Positions 17,236 through 27,457 of a stretch of DNA of 64,000 nt are shown piece after piece. The notes under the pieces are model-generated. The model saw only the letters and a program-made list of their open reading frames with translations. It was not told where the DNA came from and searched no databases. The stretch is from Nisaea acidiphila (GTDB lineage Bacteria > Pseudomonadota > Alphaproteobacteria > Thalassobaculales > Thalassobaculaceae), in contig NZ_CP102480.1 of the NCBI RefSeq assembly GCF_024662015.1, forward strand, positions 3,652,501-3,716,500, in the 5' to 3' direction. The first letter of the stretch is position 1. Each line of letters begins with the position of its first letter. The position numbers and the translations under genes are program-made.

Positions 17236-19233
17236 TCAGCCGTCATCGTGGAAGAAATCATATATCCGTTTTGCGACGGTTTTGCTGATCCCGTCTACCG
17301 CTTCCAGATCCTGCAAGCCCGCACGGGAGACCTCGCGCGCGGAGCCGAAATGATGGAGCAGCGCCTTCTTGCGCTTGGCGCCGATCCCCGGGATCTCGTC
17401 GACCTTCGACTGGCCGATCGCTTTCGCCCGTTTGGCCCGGTGGGTCTCGATCGCGAAGCGGTGCGCCTCGTCGCGCAGCCGCTGCAGGAAATAGAGCACC
17501 GGGTCGTTGATCGGCAATGAGAAGGGCGCGCGCTTGCCGGTGAAGAAGCGCTCGCGCCCGGCGTCCCGGTCAGGTCCTTTGGCGATGGAGACGATCGCCA
17601 CGTCCTCGATTCCAAGCTCGTTGAAGACCTCGCGCGCGACCGCGTCCTGACCTTGTCCGCCGTCGATCAATACCAGGTCCGGCCAGTTGCCGGACGTACG
17701 GTCGGGGTCTTCCTTCATTGCCCGGCTGAAGCGGCGGGTCAGGACCTGCCGCATCATGGCGTAATCGTCGCCCGCCTGGACAGGCGCCTCGCCGTCCGCC
17801 TCGGCGTTATCCGCTTCGGGCATCGGGGCGTCAGCCGGCACGACGTTGCGGATGTTGAACTTGCGGTAAGCGCTCTTCATCAACCCCTCTGGTCCTGCGA
17901 CGATCATCGCGCCGATCGAGTTGGTGCCCTGGATATGACTGTTGTCGTAGACCTCTATCCGCTCCGGCGGCTGATCGAGATCGAGCGCCTCGGCCAGGCC
18001 GTCGAGCAGCTTGCGCTGCGAGGCACTTTCCGCGAGCCGCCGGCCGTGTGCCTCGCGGGCGTTGGCGATCGCGTGTTCCATCAGCTTGCGCTTGGCGCCG
18101 CGTTGCGGGCGCAGCACCTCCACCTTGCGGTCGGCGCGCGTACCCAGCGCTTCGGCGATCAGCTCCTGCTCCGGCATGTCGTGGCTGACCATGACCAGCT
18201 TCGGGGGCGGCTTGTTGTCGTAGAACTGGCCGATGAAGGCGGCGAGAATCTCGCCGGCCTCGAGGCTTTTGTCGTGGCTCGGGAAATAGGCCCGGTTGCC
18301 GTAATTGCTGCCGCCGCGGAAGAAGAATACCTGGATGCAGGCGGTGCCGCCCTCGCCGTGCAGGGCCATGACGTCGGCATCCTCGACGCCCTCGACGTTG
18401 ATGTCCTGGTGCGCCTGGATATGGGCGAGCGCGCGGATCCGGTCGCGGAACCGCGCTGCGGTCTCGAAATCGAGCGTGTCGCTCGCCTCCTGCATCCGTT
18501 CCGCAAGTTGCTGCGAGACCTTGCGGCTGGAGCCGGTGAGAAAGGCCTTGGCCTGGTCGATCAGCTCGCCGTATTCCGCGTCGCTTACATAGCCGACGCA
18601 GGGCGCCGCGCAGCGCTTGATCTGGTACTGCAGACAGGGCCGGGTGCGGCTGGCGAAGATCGCGTCGGAGCAGTTCCGGATCAGGAAGGCGCGCTGCAGG
18701 GCTGTGATTGTCCGGTTGACCGCGCCGGCCGAGGCGAAGGGGCCGAAATAGTTGCCTTTGCGGCTGCGCGCGCCGCGGTGCTTCACAAGCTGCGGCCAGT
18801 CATGGTCGCCGGTCAGCAGGATGTAGGGAAAGGACTTGTCGTCGCGCAGCAGCACGTTGAAGCGCGGGCGCAGCTTCTTGATGAGATTGCTCTCCAGCAG
18901 CAGCGCCTCGACTTCCGTGTGAGTGCGCACGAACTCCATGCGCTGGGTCTCGCTCACCATCCGGAAGATCCGGTGCGGCAGCTTCGCCGGGAAGGTGTAG
19001 TTCGCGACCCGCTTCTTCAGGTTGCGCGCCTTGCCGACATAGAGCACGTCGCCCGCGTGATCGATCATGCGATAGACCCCGGGCGCGTTTGGCAGCAATT
19101 TGACCTGGGCCTGGATCACCTTCACGCCGTGCTCGATATCCGGTTTCGGCGCGGGGGGCTTTCCGGCGCCGCGCTTGTTGCTCTCCTGAGCGGCGTCCGA
19201 TGCATCGGGGCTGGCTGGTTTGGCTGTCGACAT
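17236..19233 (-). CDS. uvrC: Excinuclease ABC subunit UvrC
   Basis: Nuclease of nucleotide excision repair that makes both incisions around DNA damage. It has 665 aa: a GIY-YIG domain (APGVYRM...VLYVGKA, about residues 50-78), a UVR motif near 245-280, an RNase H-like C-terminal nuclease half ([13 protein letters not shown] near 430 and [12 protein letters not shown] near 520) and a final helix-hairpin-helix region ([18 protein letters not shown], ending [15 protein letters not shown]). A GAAC-N7-GAAC SOS box lies 48 bases upstream of the start. Confidence 0.97.
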   Translation of the reverse strand: MSTAKPASPDASDAAQESNKRGAGKPPAPKPDIEHGVKVIQAQVKLLPNAPGVYRMIDHAGDVLYVGKARNLKKRVANYTFPAKLPHRIFRMVSETQRMEFVRTHTEVEALLLESNLIKKLRPRFNVLLRDDKSFPYILLTGDHDWPQLVKHRGARSRKGNYFGPFASAGAVNRTITALQRAFLIRNCSDAIFASRTRPCLQYQIKRCAAPCVGYVSDAEYGELIDQAKAFLTGSSRKVSQQLAERMQEASDTLDFETAARFRDRIRALAHIQAHQDINVEGVEDADVMALHGEGGTACIQVFFFRGGSNYGNRAYFPSHDKSLEAGEILAAFIGQFYDNKPPPKLVMVSHDMPEQELIAEALGTRADRKVEVLRPQRGAKRKLMEHAIANAREAHGRRLAESASQRKLLDGLAEALDLDQPPERIEVYDNSHIQGTNSIGAMIVAGPEGLMKSAYRKFNIRNVVPADAPMPEADNAEADGEAPVQAGDDYAMMRQVLTRRFSRAMKEDPDRTSGNWPDLVLIDGGQGQDAVAREVFNELGIEDVAIVSIAKGPDRDAGRERFFTGKRAPFSLPINDPVLYFLQRLRDEAHRFAIETHRAKRAKAIGQSKVDEIPGIGAKRKKALLHHFGSAREVSRAGLQDLEAVDGISKTVAKRIYDFFHDDG

Positions 19234-19280
19234 GATGTCTTTCTAGCGGATCGGGGCGGGGCCGGGAAAGGGTTCACGGA

Positions 19281-19295
19281 GAACGTTTCTGGAAC
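19281..19295. promoter_or_regulatory. LexA (SOS) box upstream of uvrC
   Basis: GAAC-GTTTCTG-GAAC, i.e. GTTC-N7-GTTC on the uvrC coding strand, the direct-repeat SOS box of alphaproteobacteria. It is 48 bases from the uvrC start codon, in a typical promoter position for a LexA-repressed repair gene. Confidence 0.7.
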
Positions 19296-19644
19296 GTCTT
19301 AACGCGCGGGCGAATGTGCTCGACTCTATCCCCGGTCTGTGTGGAAAAGGTTGTGCATAACTCTTGTGTGCGTGGTTCGAGGGCCCGCTTTCCCTCACAT
19401 TGGCCGCATTGCCCAAAAAATATGCAAGACAATTAACTGCCTGAAATTAAATAATAAATACTCTAAGGCGCTGATTTGTATCACAATTTGTGACGGAGCT
19501 ATGACCCAATCGTGACTGAGAATTCCGTTAACCAAAAATGTGTAAAAATAGCCGTAAATTTTTTGGTCTTGCTTTTTCCCTGTCCTGCATAAGGTTAGGC
19601 TCAGAGAAGTCAGAATCGAGTCCCTTTTTGATGCCGGTTTTCCG
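19296..19644. other. Intergenic region between uvrC and the SDR gene
   Basis: About 350 bases, markedly AT-rich from 19411 to 19570. It must hold the promoter of the plus-strand SDR-folB pair. I see no convincing hairpin terminator, RNA or small gene. A GGTTCGA stretch at 19375 is not part of a tRNA. Confidence 0.5.
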
Positions 19645-20451
19645 ATGACGAGCATACCTGCCGGAGAAATGCGCACAGCCCTCGTGACCGGCGGTGCCAG
19701 ACGGGTCGGCGCGGCACTGGCGCGCGGGCTCGCCGCGGACGGCTGGCACGTCGTCATCCATTATAACGGTTCCGGCGACGAGGCGGAGGCGCTGCTGGCC
19801 GAGATCCGGTCCGCGGGCGGGTCTGTCGGCAGTGTCCGGTGCGATCTGGAGGACGCCGGCGCCGTTGCCGCCCTGATCCCGGAGCTGGCCGGCGAGGTCC
19901 CGCCGTTCGGGCTGCTGGTGAACAATGCCTCGCTCTTCGAGGGCGACCGTCTGGAGGACCTGACGGCGGACCGCATGGACCGGCATCACGCGGTCAACCT
20001 GCGCGCGCCGGTGCTGCTGTCCCAGGCCTTCGCCCGTCAGGTGCGGGCGCAGGCGAAGGACGGCATCGCACCCGGCACGGATTGCTGCATCGTCAACCTG
20101 CTCGACAACAAGGTCTTCGCGCCCAACCCCGATTATCTCTCCTACTCGCTGACCAAGTTCGGTCTGGAGGGCCTGACTCGGATGTTGGCGATGGAGCTCG
20201 CCCCGGAGATCCGGGTCGCCGGGATCGCGCCGGGCGTCGCGCTGCCGAGCGGCCCGCAGACAGAGGAGGAGTTCGAGCGGTCCCAGGCCTCCCTGATGCT
20301 GGGGCGCGGCTGCACGCCGGAGCAGATCCTTGCCGCGTTGCGTTTCATTCTCTCGGCGCCGGCCTTCACCGGACAGACCGTCACCATCGACGGCGGGCAG
20401 GTGTTGCAGGCGCTTCCGAGGGACATCGCGTTCATGGACGGGGAGGGCTGA
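19645..20451 (+). CDS. SDR-family oxidoreductase, pteridine-reductase-like (FolM type)
   Basis: A 268-residue classical SDR: NADPH-binding TGGARRVG near residue 14, the NNASLFE motif near 92, catalytic Tyr-Lys in YSLTK near 170, and the C-terminal TVTIDGGQ. The usual catalytic Ser position reads VNLLDNK, as in pteridine reductase-like SDRs. The gene is six bases upstream of folB, so a role in reducing dihydrobiopterin or dihydromonapterin in folate or pterin metabolism is likely, though substrate is inferred only from context. Confidence 0.83.
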   Translation: MTSIPAGEMRTALVTGGARRVGAALARGLAADGWHVVIHYNGSGDEAEALLAEIRSAGGSVGSVRCDLEDAGAVAALIPELAGEVPPFGLLVNNASLFEGDRLEDLTADRMDRHHAVNLRAPVLLSQAFARQVRAQAKDGIAPGTDCCIVNLLDNKVFAPNPDYLSYSLTKFGLEGLTRMLAMELAPEIRVAGIAPGVALPSGPQTEEEFERSQASLMLGRGCTPEQILAALRFILSAPAFTGQTVTIDGGQVLQALPRDIAFMDGEG

Positions 20452-20457
20452 CGCGCC

Positions 20458-20820
20458 ATGCCGATCACCAGCGCCCGCATTCTGCTGGAGAATTTCGCCG
20501 TCACCGTCGATATCGGCATCCACGATTTCGAACGCGGTCAGCCGCAGCGCGTGCTGGTGAGCGTCGAGATGGAGGTCGATGTCGATCCGACCGGGGCCGG
20601 AGACGATATCGAGCGGGTGCTGGATTACGATTTCGTCCGCACCGAGATCCTGGATCTGGTCTCGGAACAGCGCTTCAACCTGCAGGAGACCTTCTGCCAC
20701 GCGATCATCCAGATCATCGCCGAGCGGTCGGCGGTGCGCTGGGTGCGGGTCACGACGCGCAAGCCGGATGTCTACGAAGACTGCGAGGCGGTCGGCTTCA
20801 GCCTGCTTTACGAGCGCTGA
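20458..20820 (+). CDS. folB: Dihydroneopterin aldolase FolB
   Basis: A 120-residue enzyme of tetrahydrofolate synthesis that cleaves 7,8-dihydroneopterin to 6-hydroxymethyldihydropterin and glycolaldehyde. It has the N-terminal IGIHDFERGQPQRV (family form IGxxxxER), the VLDYDFVRTEI segment near 60, NLQETFCHAI near 77 with the pterin-binding Glu, and RVTTRKPDVY near 95 with the catalytic Lys. It forms a two-gene unit with the preceding SDR. Confidence 0.93.
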   Translation: MPITSARILLENFAVTVDIGIHDFERGQPQRVLVSVEMEVDVDPTGAGDDIERVLDYDFVRTEILDLVSEQRFNLQETFCHAIIQIIAERSAVRWVRVTTRKPDVYEDCEAVGFSLLYER

Positions 20821-20835
20821 GACCGGACCGGCGGT

Positions 20836-21822
20836 TCAGCCGCCGGCGAGCGAGACCGGGGTCAGGCTGGTGAACTGGCCGACGATGAAGAGCCCGTAGC
20901 CGATAAAGAACAGCACCGCCAGGGGACGGCCGAGGGTGCGCAGGCTGAGCGCGGCGGTGATGAAGACCACGGTGACCGCGACCATCACCCAGAGATCCTG
21001 CTCCATGATCTCCTGCGGAATGCCGATCGGCTTCACCAGGGCGACGGCGCCGAGGATGCCGAGGGTGTTGAAGATGTTGCTGCCGATAATGTTGCCGAGC
21101 GCCACGTCGTTGTGGCGGCGCACAGCGGCGACGATGGTGGTCGCGAGTTCCGGCATCGAGGTGCCGAGCGCGACCATGGTGATGCCGATGACCGTCTCCG
21201 AGACCCCGAGAAGGCGGGCCACGTCGACCGCGCCGTCGACCAGCAGCTTGGCGCCGAAGGCGACGCCGACAAGGCCGATGACCGTATAGAGCGCCGCCTT
21301 GGGCATGGAGTCCGGCAGGCTGTCGAATTCCTCGACCTCCTTGGCGTGGACGCTCTCCTCGCCGCAGGCGCCGACCTTCCGGTCTTCCCGGTAGCAGTAA
21401 TAGAGATAGCCGAAGAGCACGGTCAGCATCACCGCGCCGTGCCAGCGCTCGATCATGCCGGCATTGCAGAGCAGGACGAAGACCACGGTGGAAAGCAACA
21501 GCATGAAGCCGTCGCGCCGCAACGCCGGGTCGCCGGAAGCGAAGGGATAGATCACCCCGACGGTGCCGATCATCAGCAGGATGTTGGCGATGTTGCTGCC
21601 GACCACGTTGCCGATGGCGATGCCATCATGCCCGTGCAGGGCCGCCTTCATGCTGACGAACAGCTCCGGCGCCGAGGTGCCGAAGGCGATGACCGTGAGG
21701 CCGATGACGTGGGGCGAGATCTTCAGGATGCGGGAGCCGCCGACGGCGCCGCGGATCATGATTTCCGCTGCGACCAGAAGGACGACGAGGCCGCCGATGG
21801 CGAGGGCGAGCGAAAGGATCAC
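20836..21822 (-). CDS. Calcium/sodium antiporter (CaCA family, YrbG-like)
   Basis: A 328-residue inner-membrane protein with the two inverted alpha-repeats of the cation/Ca2+ exchanger family. Repeat one has GTSAPELFVS near residue 48 and GNVVGSNIANIL near 72. Repeat two has GTSMPELATT near 208 and GNIIGSNIFNTL near 232. The acidic residues in the two PE motifs bind the ion. About ten helices and a short acidic central loop are visible. It is convergent with folB, 15 bases away. Confidence 0.92.
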   Translation of the reverse strand: MILSLALAIGGLVVLLVAAEIMIRGAVGGSRILKISPHVIGLTVIAFGTSAPELFVSMKAALHGHDGIAIGNVVGSNIANILLMIGTVGVIYPFASGDPALRRDGFMLLLSTVVFVLLCNAGMIERWHGAVMLTVLFGYLYYCYREDRKVGACGEESVHAKEVEEFDSLPDSMPKAALYTVIGLVGVAFGAKLLVDGAVDVARLLGVSETVIGITMVALGTSMPELATTIVAAVRRHNDVALGNIIGSNIFNTLGILGAVALVKPIGIPQEIMEQDLWVMVAVTVVFITAALSLRTLGRPLAVLFFIGYGLFIVGQFTSLTPVSLAGG

Positions 21823-22062
21823 TCAGGAGCTCCCGTTTGCATACAATCGGCGGGGAGATGACAACGTTCTGCGGTCACGGAGTACAGCCTTCCAGCGCTC
21901 TGGTTCGGAACGGCCCGGAGGCCCCAAAACGAGCCGGGGGGACCAACGGGCCTGAATGACTGTTCCTTGATATTAGAGCTATGCCCCTGCTTTCAATGAC
22001 ATTCATGGGCGATATGTGAGAAATGCTGCGCACCCGGTGGCGACAGGCTTGCCGCCATTGCC

Positions 22063-24249
<2,187 letters not shown>

Positions 24250-24426
24250 GAGGGGAATGTAGGCGGTGAGGGGAGGTGAGGGAAGCTCCGGAGATTTTAG
24301 CCGTCGGATTGAATGCAATTTCAGGCCCGCGTGTTAACCAGGAACTGCTGGCAATCAACCATTTTCTGATATTAAAGCGGGTGTAGACTGGGTTCGTTTC
24401 GCCAATTTCGGTTCGACCTTAAATCG

Positions 24427-24442
24427 ATATTTACGTAAATAT
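24427..24442. promoter_or_regulatory. Perfect 16-base palindrome in the deaminase gene leader
   Basis: ATATTTACGTAAATAT, a perfect palindrome, 43 bases before the GTG start of the dCTP deaminase gene. A -10 like TATAAA follows at 24450-24455. An alternative promoter pairs TTCGAC at 24412 with TAAATA at 24436, inside the palindrome. In either case a protein bound here could block transcription. Confidence 0.5.
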
Positions 24443-24485
24443 TACACGCTATAAAAAATGCTGATGCATTGAGGGAGTGAGAACA

Positions 24486-26138
24486 GTGGGCGCTAGGGCA
24501 GAGCTTAAAGCTGCGAACGAAGATAAAGAAAAATCGGCGGAGCCAATTGCACCAATTTCGAAAGAGTTGGTAGTCGGTCTAGTTGGGTATGTTGGAGCGG
24601 GTTGCTCAACTGCTGCGAGGCGACTTGGTGTGTTGCTGGAGGCGGAGGAATATGAAGTCCAGCGGATAAAGCTAAGTGATCTAATTGCGGAAATGGCACC
24701 AGCAGGTTCTGTCCCAGACGTTAAGGAGGGAATTGAGGAGGGGCGCTCCAAGTTTGATAGAGCTGAAGCACTTCAAGGTATGGGAGACAAGTTGCGCGAA
24801 AGCCATGGTGATTTCGCTGTCGCATCTCTTGCGGCAAAGAAAATTCAAGAGCTTCGCGGTAGCAGGAGGGCTGGAGAACATAAAATTGCTTTCATTCTTG
24901 ATTCTATAAAGCATTCCGCCGAGGTGAATTTATTAAGGCAGGTTTATGATCGTTCATTTCGATTAATTGCTGTCCACTGTGAACGTTCTGTACGCGAAAA
25001 ACGGCTGATCGGGGCTAAGACGGAAACAAAAAAATACAGCGGTGTCGAGGTCGACGGTGTTTTCTCGCTTATGGATAGAGACGAGAAGGACTCTGAGAAC
25101 TCACATGGTCAGCAAGTTCGAGATGCATTTTATCTGGCTGATTTTTTTATTGATAACAATGGAGCAGCAAGCGATGGAGCTCTGCTCACAGGTGATCTAG
25201 ATCGCTTTATCAAACTCGTTCTGGGGGGAGGTATTATTCGTCCGACGCAGTCGGAAAGGGGAATGTACTGTGCGCATGTTGCGGCACTGCAATCGTCGTG
25301 TTTGTCTCGACAGGTTGGCGCCGCGTTGATTGATCGGGCTGGAACGCTGGTGTCCACTGGCACAAATGAGGTGCCGTCTTTTGGCGGTGGTGTTTATGAA
25401 GAGGGAATGCGCGGAGATAATAGATGTCACGCATGGGGGTGGGTGACTCATAATGGTAAGGAGGAAATAAAATTTACTGGTTGTCATAACCAAAGAAAGA
25501 AAAAACAACTTAGAAGTCAGATTGGTGAATGGCTTTCCAATAATTTATCTGAGATAATTTCGGAGCTGTCGCATCCAAAGCCTAAAGATGGGGCTGCGGA
25601 TACTGCAGCTAAAGCAAGGGAGAAAACGAAGGAGAGGGTAAAAGATTTTTTTGAATCTGATGATGATCTTTTTTTAAAGATACCGGGAATTAAGGATATT
25701 GTTGAGTATTCGCGCTCTATTCATGCTGAGATGAATGCTTTATTTAACGCTGCTCGATCTGGGGCAAAAACGACGGGAGCAACATTATATTGTACTACAT
25801 ACCCTTGTCACAATTGTGCAAGGCATATGGTTACCGCGGGAATATACGAAGTTCAGTACATCGAGCCGTACGTAAAAAGCCTGGCGACAGAGCTGCACTA
25901 TGATTCGATCTCGTCCGAGCGGATCGAAAAGGGTAAGACGCCGGACAGAATGGTTGTAGTGCCTTTCACCGGTGTTGGTCCGCGAATGTACGAAGATTTT
26001 TTCACAAAACGTGCGGAGCTGAAGGACGAATCAGGTACCCTAGTGTCGCCGTCGGCCGATGTGCCGCAGGCTGCGGTGCGCGTCCTTAATTTGGAAGATG
26101 TTGAGAAGAAGGCCGTCGAACTTGTTTCGCGAGGCTGA
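24486..26138 (+). CDS. Anti-phage dCTP deaminase, AvcD-like (P-loop plus cytidine deaminase)
   Basis: A 550-residue two-domain protein. Residues about 28-250 form a P-loop kinase-like domain beginning GLVGYVGAGCST, where the usual Walker Lys is Cys40. The C-terminal part is a zinc deaminase with HAE at 413-415 and PCHNC holding C441 and C444. This layout matches the AvcD/dCTP deaminase defence proteins that turn dCTP/dCMP to dUTP/dUMP and starve phages of dC nucleotides. The chosen GTG has GAGGGAG eight bases upstream; a GTG at 24477 overlaps that site. Base composition is far more AT-rich than the flanks, suggesting transfer. A small partner gene follows after one base. Confidence 0.85.
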   Translation: MGARAELKAANEDKEKSAEPIAPISKELVVGLVGYVGAGCSTAARRLGVLLEAEEYEVQRIKLSDLIAEMAPAGSVPDVKEGIEEGRSKFDRAEALQGMGDKLRESHGDFAVASLAAKKIQELRGSRRAGEHKIAFILDSIKHSAEVNLLRQVYDRSFRLIAVHCERSVREKRLIGAKTETKKYSGVEVDGVFSLMDRDEKDSENSHGQQVRDAFYLADFFIDNNGAASDGALLTGDLDRFIKLVLGGGIIRPTQSERGMYCAHVAALQSSCLSRQVGAALIDRAGTLVSTGTNEVPSFGGGVYEEGMRGDNRCHAWGWVTHNGKEEIKFTGCHNQRKKKQLRSQIGEWLSNNLSEIISELSHPKPKDGAADTAAKAREKTKERVKDFFESDDDLFLKIPGIKDIVEYSRSIHAEMNALFNAARSGAKTTGATLYCTTYPCHNCARHMVTAGIYEVQYIEPYVKSLATELHYDSISSERIEKGKTPDRMVVVPFTGVGPRMYEDFFTKRAELKDESGTLVSPSADVPQAAVRVLNLEDVEKKAVELVSRG

Positions 26139-26139
26139 A

Positions 26140-26646
26140 ATGGCGAAAAACATCGTTAATTTTCCAATCAAGCACAGTCGGGCTATCGGCGGAGAAGAAG
26201 CTGTATCTATTGACGAAGCTGACCTCTTCGGAGTTTGGGGGCGGAAGGATAGAAGGTTTGTATTTTTTAATATAGAAGAATTAGATCAAGAGAGGCTTTC
26301 AAATCTCTTGATGAAAAACAGCGTTTCCTGTGTATTTGATTTCCGAGCGAAGCCTGTTTTTGAGAATCCAAAATTTCATCACAGAGAAGTAATCGAGTAT
26401 TTTACAAAATACCACGTTTCTTATTTTGATTCGGCATTATTGACGCATGTTTCTGGGGCGGACGAGAATGATTTTTCTGTCGAAAAACTAAAAATATTCT
26501 TATCGTCTCGTATTATTTCTGGTTTGGTGGTATTCATTGTTGATGAGCGGTTAGTTAAGGGGATTAATAAAAATTCGATTAGAGGATTTATAAAGCATAA
26601 TAATCCAGATTTTCTTGAGGTTTCGCCATCCTCGGTGATTGTTTAA
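26140..26646 (+). CDS. Small DUF488-like protein linked to the dCTP deaminase
   Basis: A 168-residue protein starting MAKNIVNFPIKHSR, one base after the deaminase stop, so co-translated. The centre reads SVSCVFDFRAKPVFENPKFHHREVI-like, split around residues 62-85. The pattern V-x-D-x-R-x-x-P followed by F and a helix, then a short HVSYFDSALL strand, resembles the start of DUF488 proteins (VDVRxxPxSRxxxF). Some canonical residues are missing. It shares the AT-rich composition of the deaminase gene. Function unknown; a sensor, effector or regulator of the deaminase is possible. The DUF488 link is inference from pattern only. Confidence 0.7.
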   Translation: MAKNIVNFPIKHSRAIGGEEAVSIDEADLFGVWGRKDRRFVFFNIEELDQERLSNLLMKNSVSCVFDFRAKPVFENPKFHHREVIEYFTKYHVSYFDSALLTHVSGADENDFSVEKLKIFLSSRIISGLVVFIVDERLVKGINKNSIRGFIKHNNPDFLEVSPSSVIV

Positions 26647-26754
26647 TTTTTGGCGTAGTTTTTATTATTTTTTATTTATTTTCCTTAGTGAATTAAGGGG
26701 GCTCAAATCCATTCACCTTCCTCGTCGATGCAACTCCAAACACCCATTGCAATT

Positions 26755-26772
26755 TGTACGCAATTACGTACA
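26755..26772. promoter_or_regulatory. YefM/YoeB operator
   Basis: TGTACG at 26755-26760 and CGTACA at 26767-26772 form an inverted repeat with six bases between, twelve bases centre to centre. Two TGTACA-like hexamers at this spacing are the known YefM-YoeB binding sites. The element ends eight bases before the yefM ATG, so bound repressor would occlude the start region. Confidence 0.7.
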
Positions 26773-26780
26773 TTTCTTCC

Positions 26781-27035
26781 ATGCGCACCAAATCCTACAG
26801 CGACCTCCGGCGAAACCTCGCGGCCACGCTCGACAGCGTGACGGCGGATCATGAGCCGGTGATCATCACGCGGGACCGGGGCAAGCCGGCGGCCGTGCTG
26901 ATGTCGCTTGAGGATTTCGCCTCCTACGAGGAAACCCGCTACCTGCTGCGCAGCCCGGAGAATGCGGACCGGCTGATCGAGGCGGTGAGCGCGCTCGAAG
27001 CCGGGGCCGGACGGGAAGAACAGCTCGAGGAATGA
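26781..27035 (+). CDS. yefM: Antitoxin YefM (Phd/YefM family)
   Basis: An 84-residue antitoxin. The N-terminal Phd fold reads TKSYSDLRRNLAATLDSV, then EPVIITRDRGKPAAVLMSLEDF, the core family signature. The C-terminal tail (SPENADRLIEAV and following) wraps the toxin. It represses its own operon with YoeB. I take the ATG at 26781 rather than an upstream frame extension with no family similarity. The next gene overlaps by four bases. Confidence 0.94.
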   Translation: MRTKSYSDLRRNLAATLDSVTADHEPVIITRDRGKPAAVLMSLEDFASYEETRYLLRSPENADRLIEAVSALEAGAGREEQLEE

Positions 27036-27286
27036 AGCTCGTCTTCCACGAGCGGGCCTGGGAGGACTACCTCCATTGGCAGAAGACGGACCGGAAGCTG
27101 CATCAGCGTCTGAATGCCCTGATCCGCGAATGCACGCGGACGCCCTTCGAGGGGACCGGCAAGCCGGAACCTTTGCGGGGGCCGCTCTCCGGCTGGTGGT
27201 CGCGGCGGCTGACGCTGGAGCACCGGCTGGTCTACCGCGTCCACGAGGACCAGCTGCAGATCGCGCAGTGCCGGTATCATTACTGA
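27032..27286 (+). CDS. yoeB: mRNA interferase toxin YoeB
   Basis: An 84-residue RelE/YoeB-fold ribosome-dependent endoribonuclease. It has KLVFHERAWEDYLHWQKTDRK at the N-terminus, the family segment NALIRECTRTPFEGTGKPEPL, RRLTLEHRLVYRV, and a C-terminus ending in CRYHY, the catalytic His-Tyr of YoeB. Length equals that of E. coli YoeB. All key residues are present, so it is probably active. Its base composition matches the chromosome, unlike the island immediately upstream. Confidence 0.95.
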   Translation: MKLVFHERAWEDYLHWQKTDRKLHQRLNALIRECTRTPFEGTGKPEPLRGPLSGWWSRRLTLEHRLVYRVHEDQLQIAQCRYHY

Positions 27287-27342
27287 GGGTGTGTGGAGGC
27301 AAGGTGCTCCGCTTCCTCACCTTAAACCGGTCATCCCTTAAC

Positions 27343-27427
27343 CCGTCATCCCGACTTCCGTCGGGATCACGGATGGAGATGGGGGGCGAGGTTGCATAAG
27401 GTCCCGGCTCTGCGGCCGGGATGACGG
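27343..27427. repeat. Palindromic intergenic repeat (REP/RUP-like, two hairpins)
   Basis: Two hairpins: GTCATCCCG...CGGGATCAC at 27345-27370 and GTCCCGGC...GGCCGGGATGAC at 27401-27425. The outer ends CCGTCATCCCG and CGGGATGACGG are also exact inverted repeats, so the 85-base unit has terminal inverted repeats. A further GGTCATCCC copy lies at 27329. Similar ATGACGGG palindromes are widespread between genes in alphaproteobacteria and resemble tiny non-autonomous elements. Confidence 0.7.
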
Positions 27428-27457
27428 TGAGAGGGATCCCGGCGGAGAGTTTAAGGG

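Noticed and set aside
17653-19302. Plus-strand frame of 549 codons opposite uvrC
   Set aside because: Antisense shadow of a high-GC gene; uvrC has clear GIY-YIG and HhH motifs.
19369-19390. GGTTCGA resembling a tRNA T-loop
   Set aside because: No acceptor, D or anticodon stem can be built around it.
24314-26755. Eight-base direct repeat TGCAATTT at 24314-24321 and 26748-26755 flanking the AT-rich island
   Set aside because: Could be an insertion footprint, but an 8-mer match between two windows of about 100 bases is not rare, and no integrase or att structure is present.
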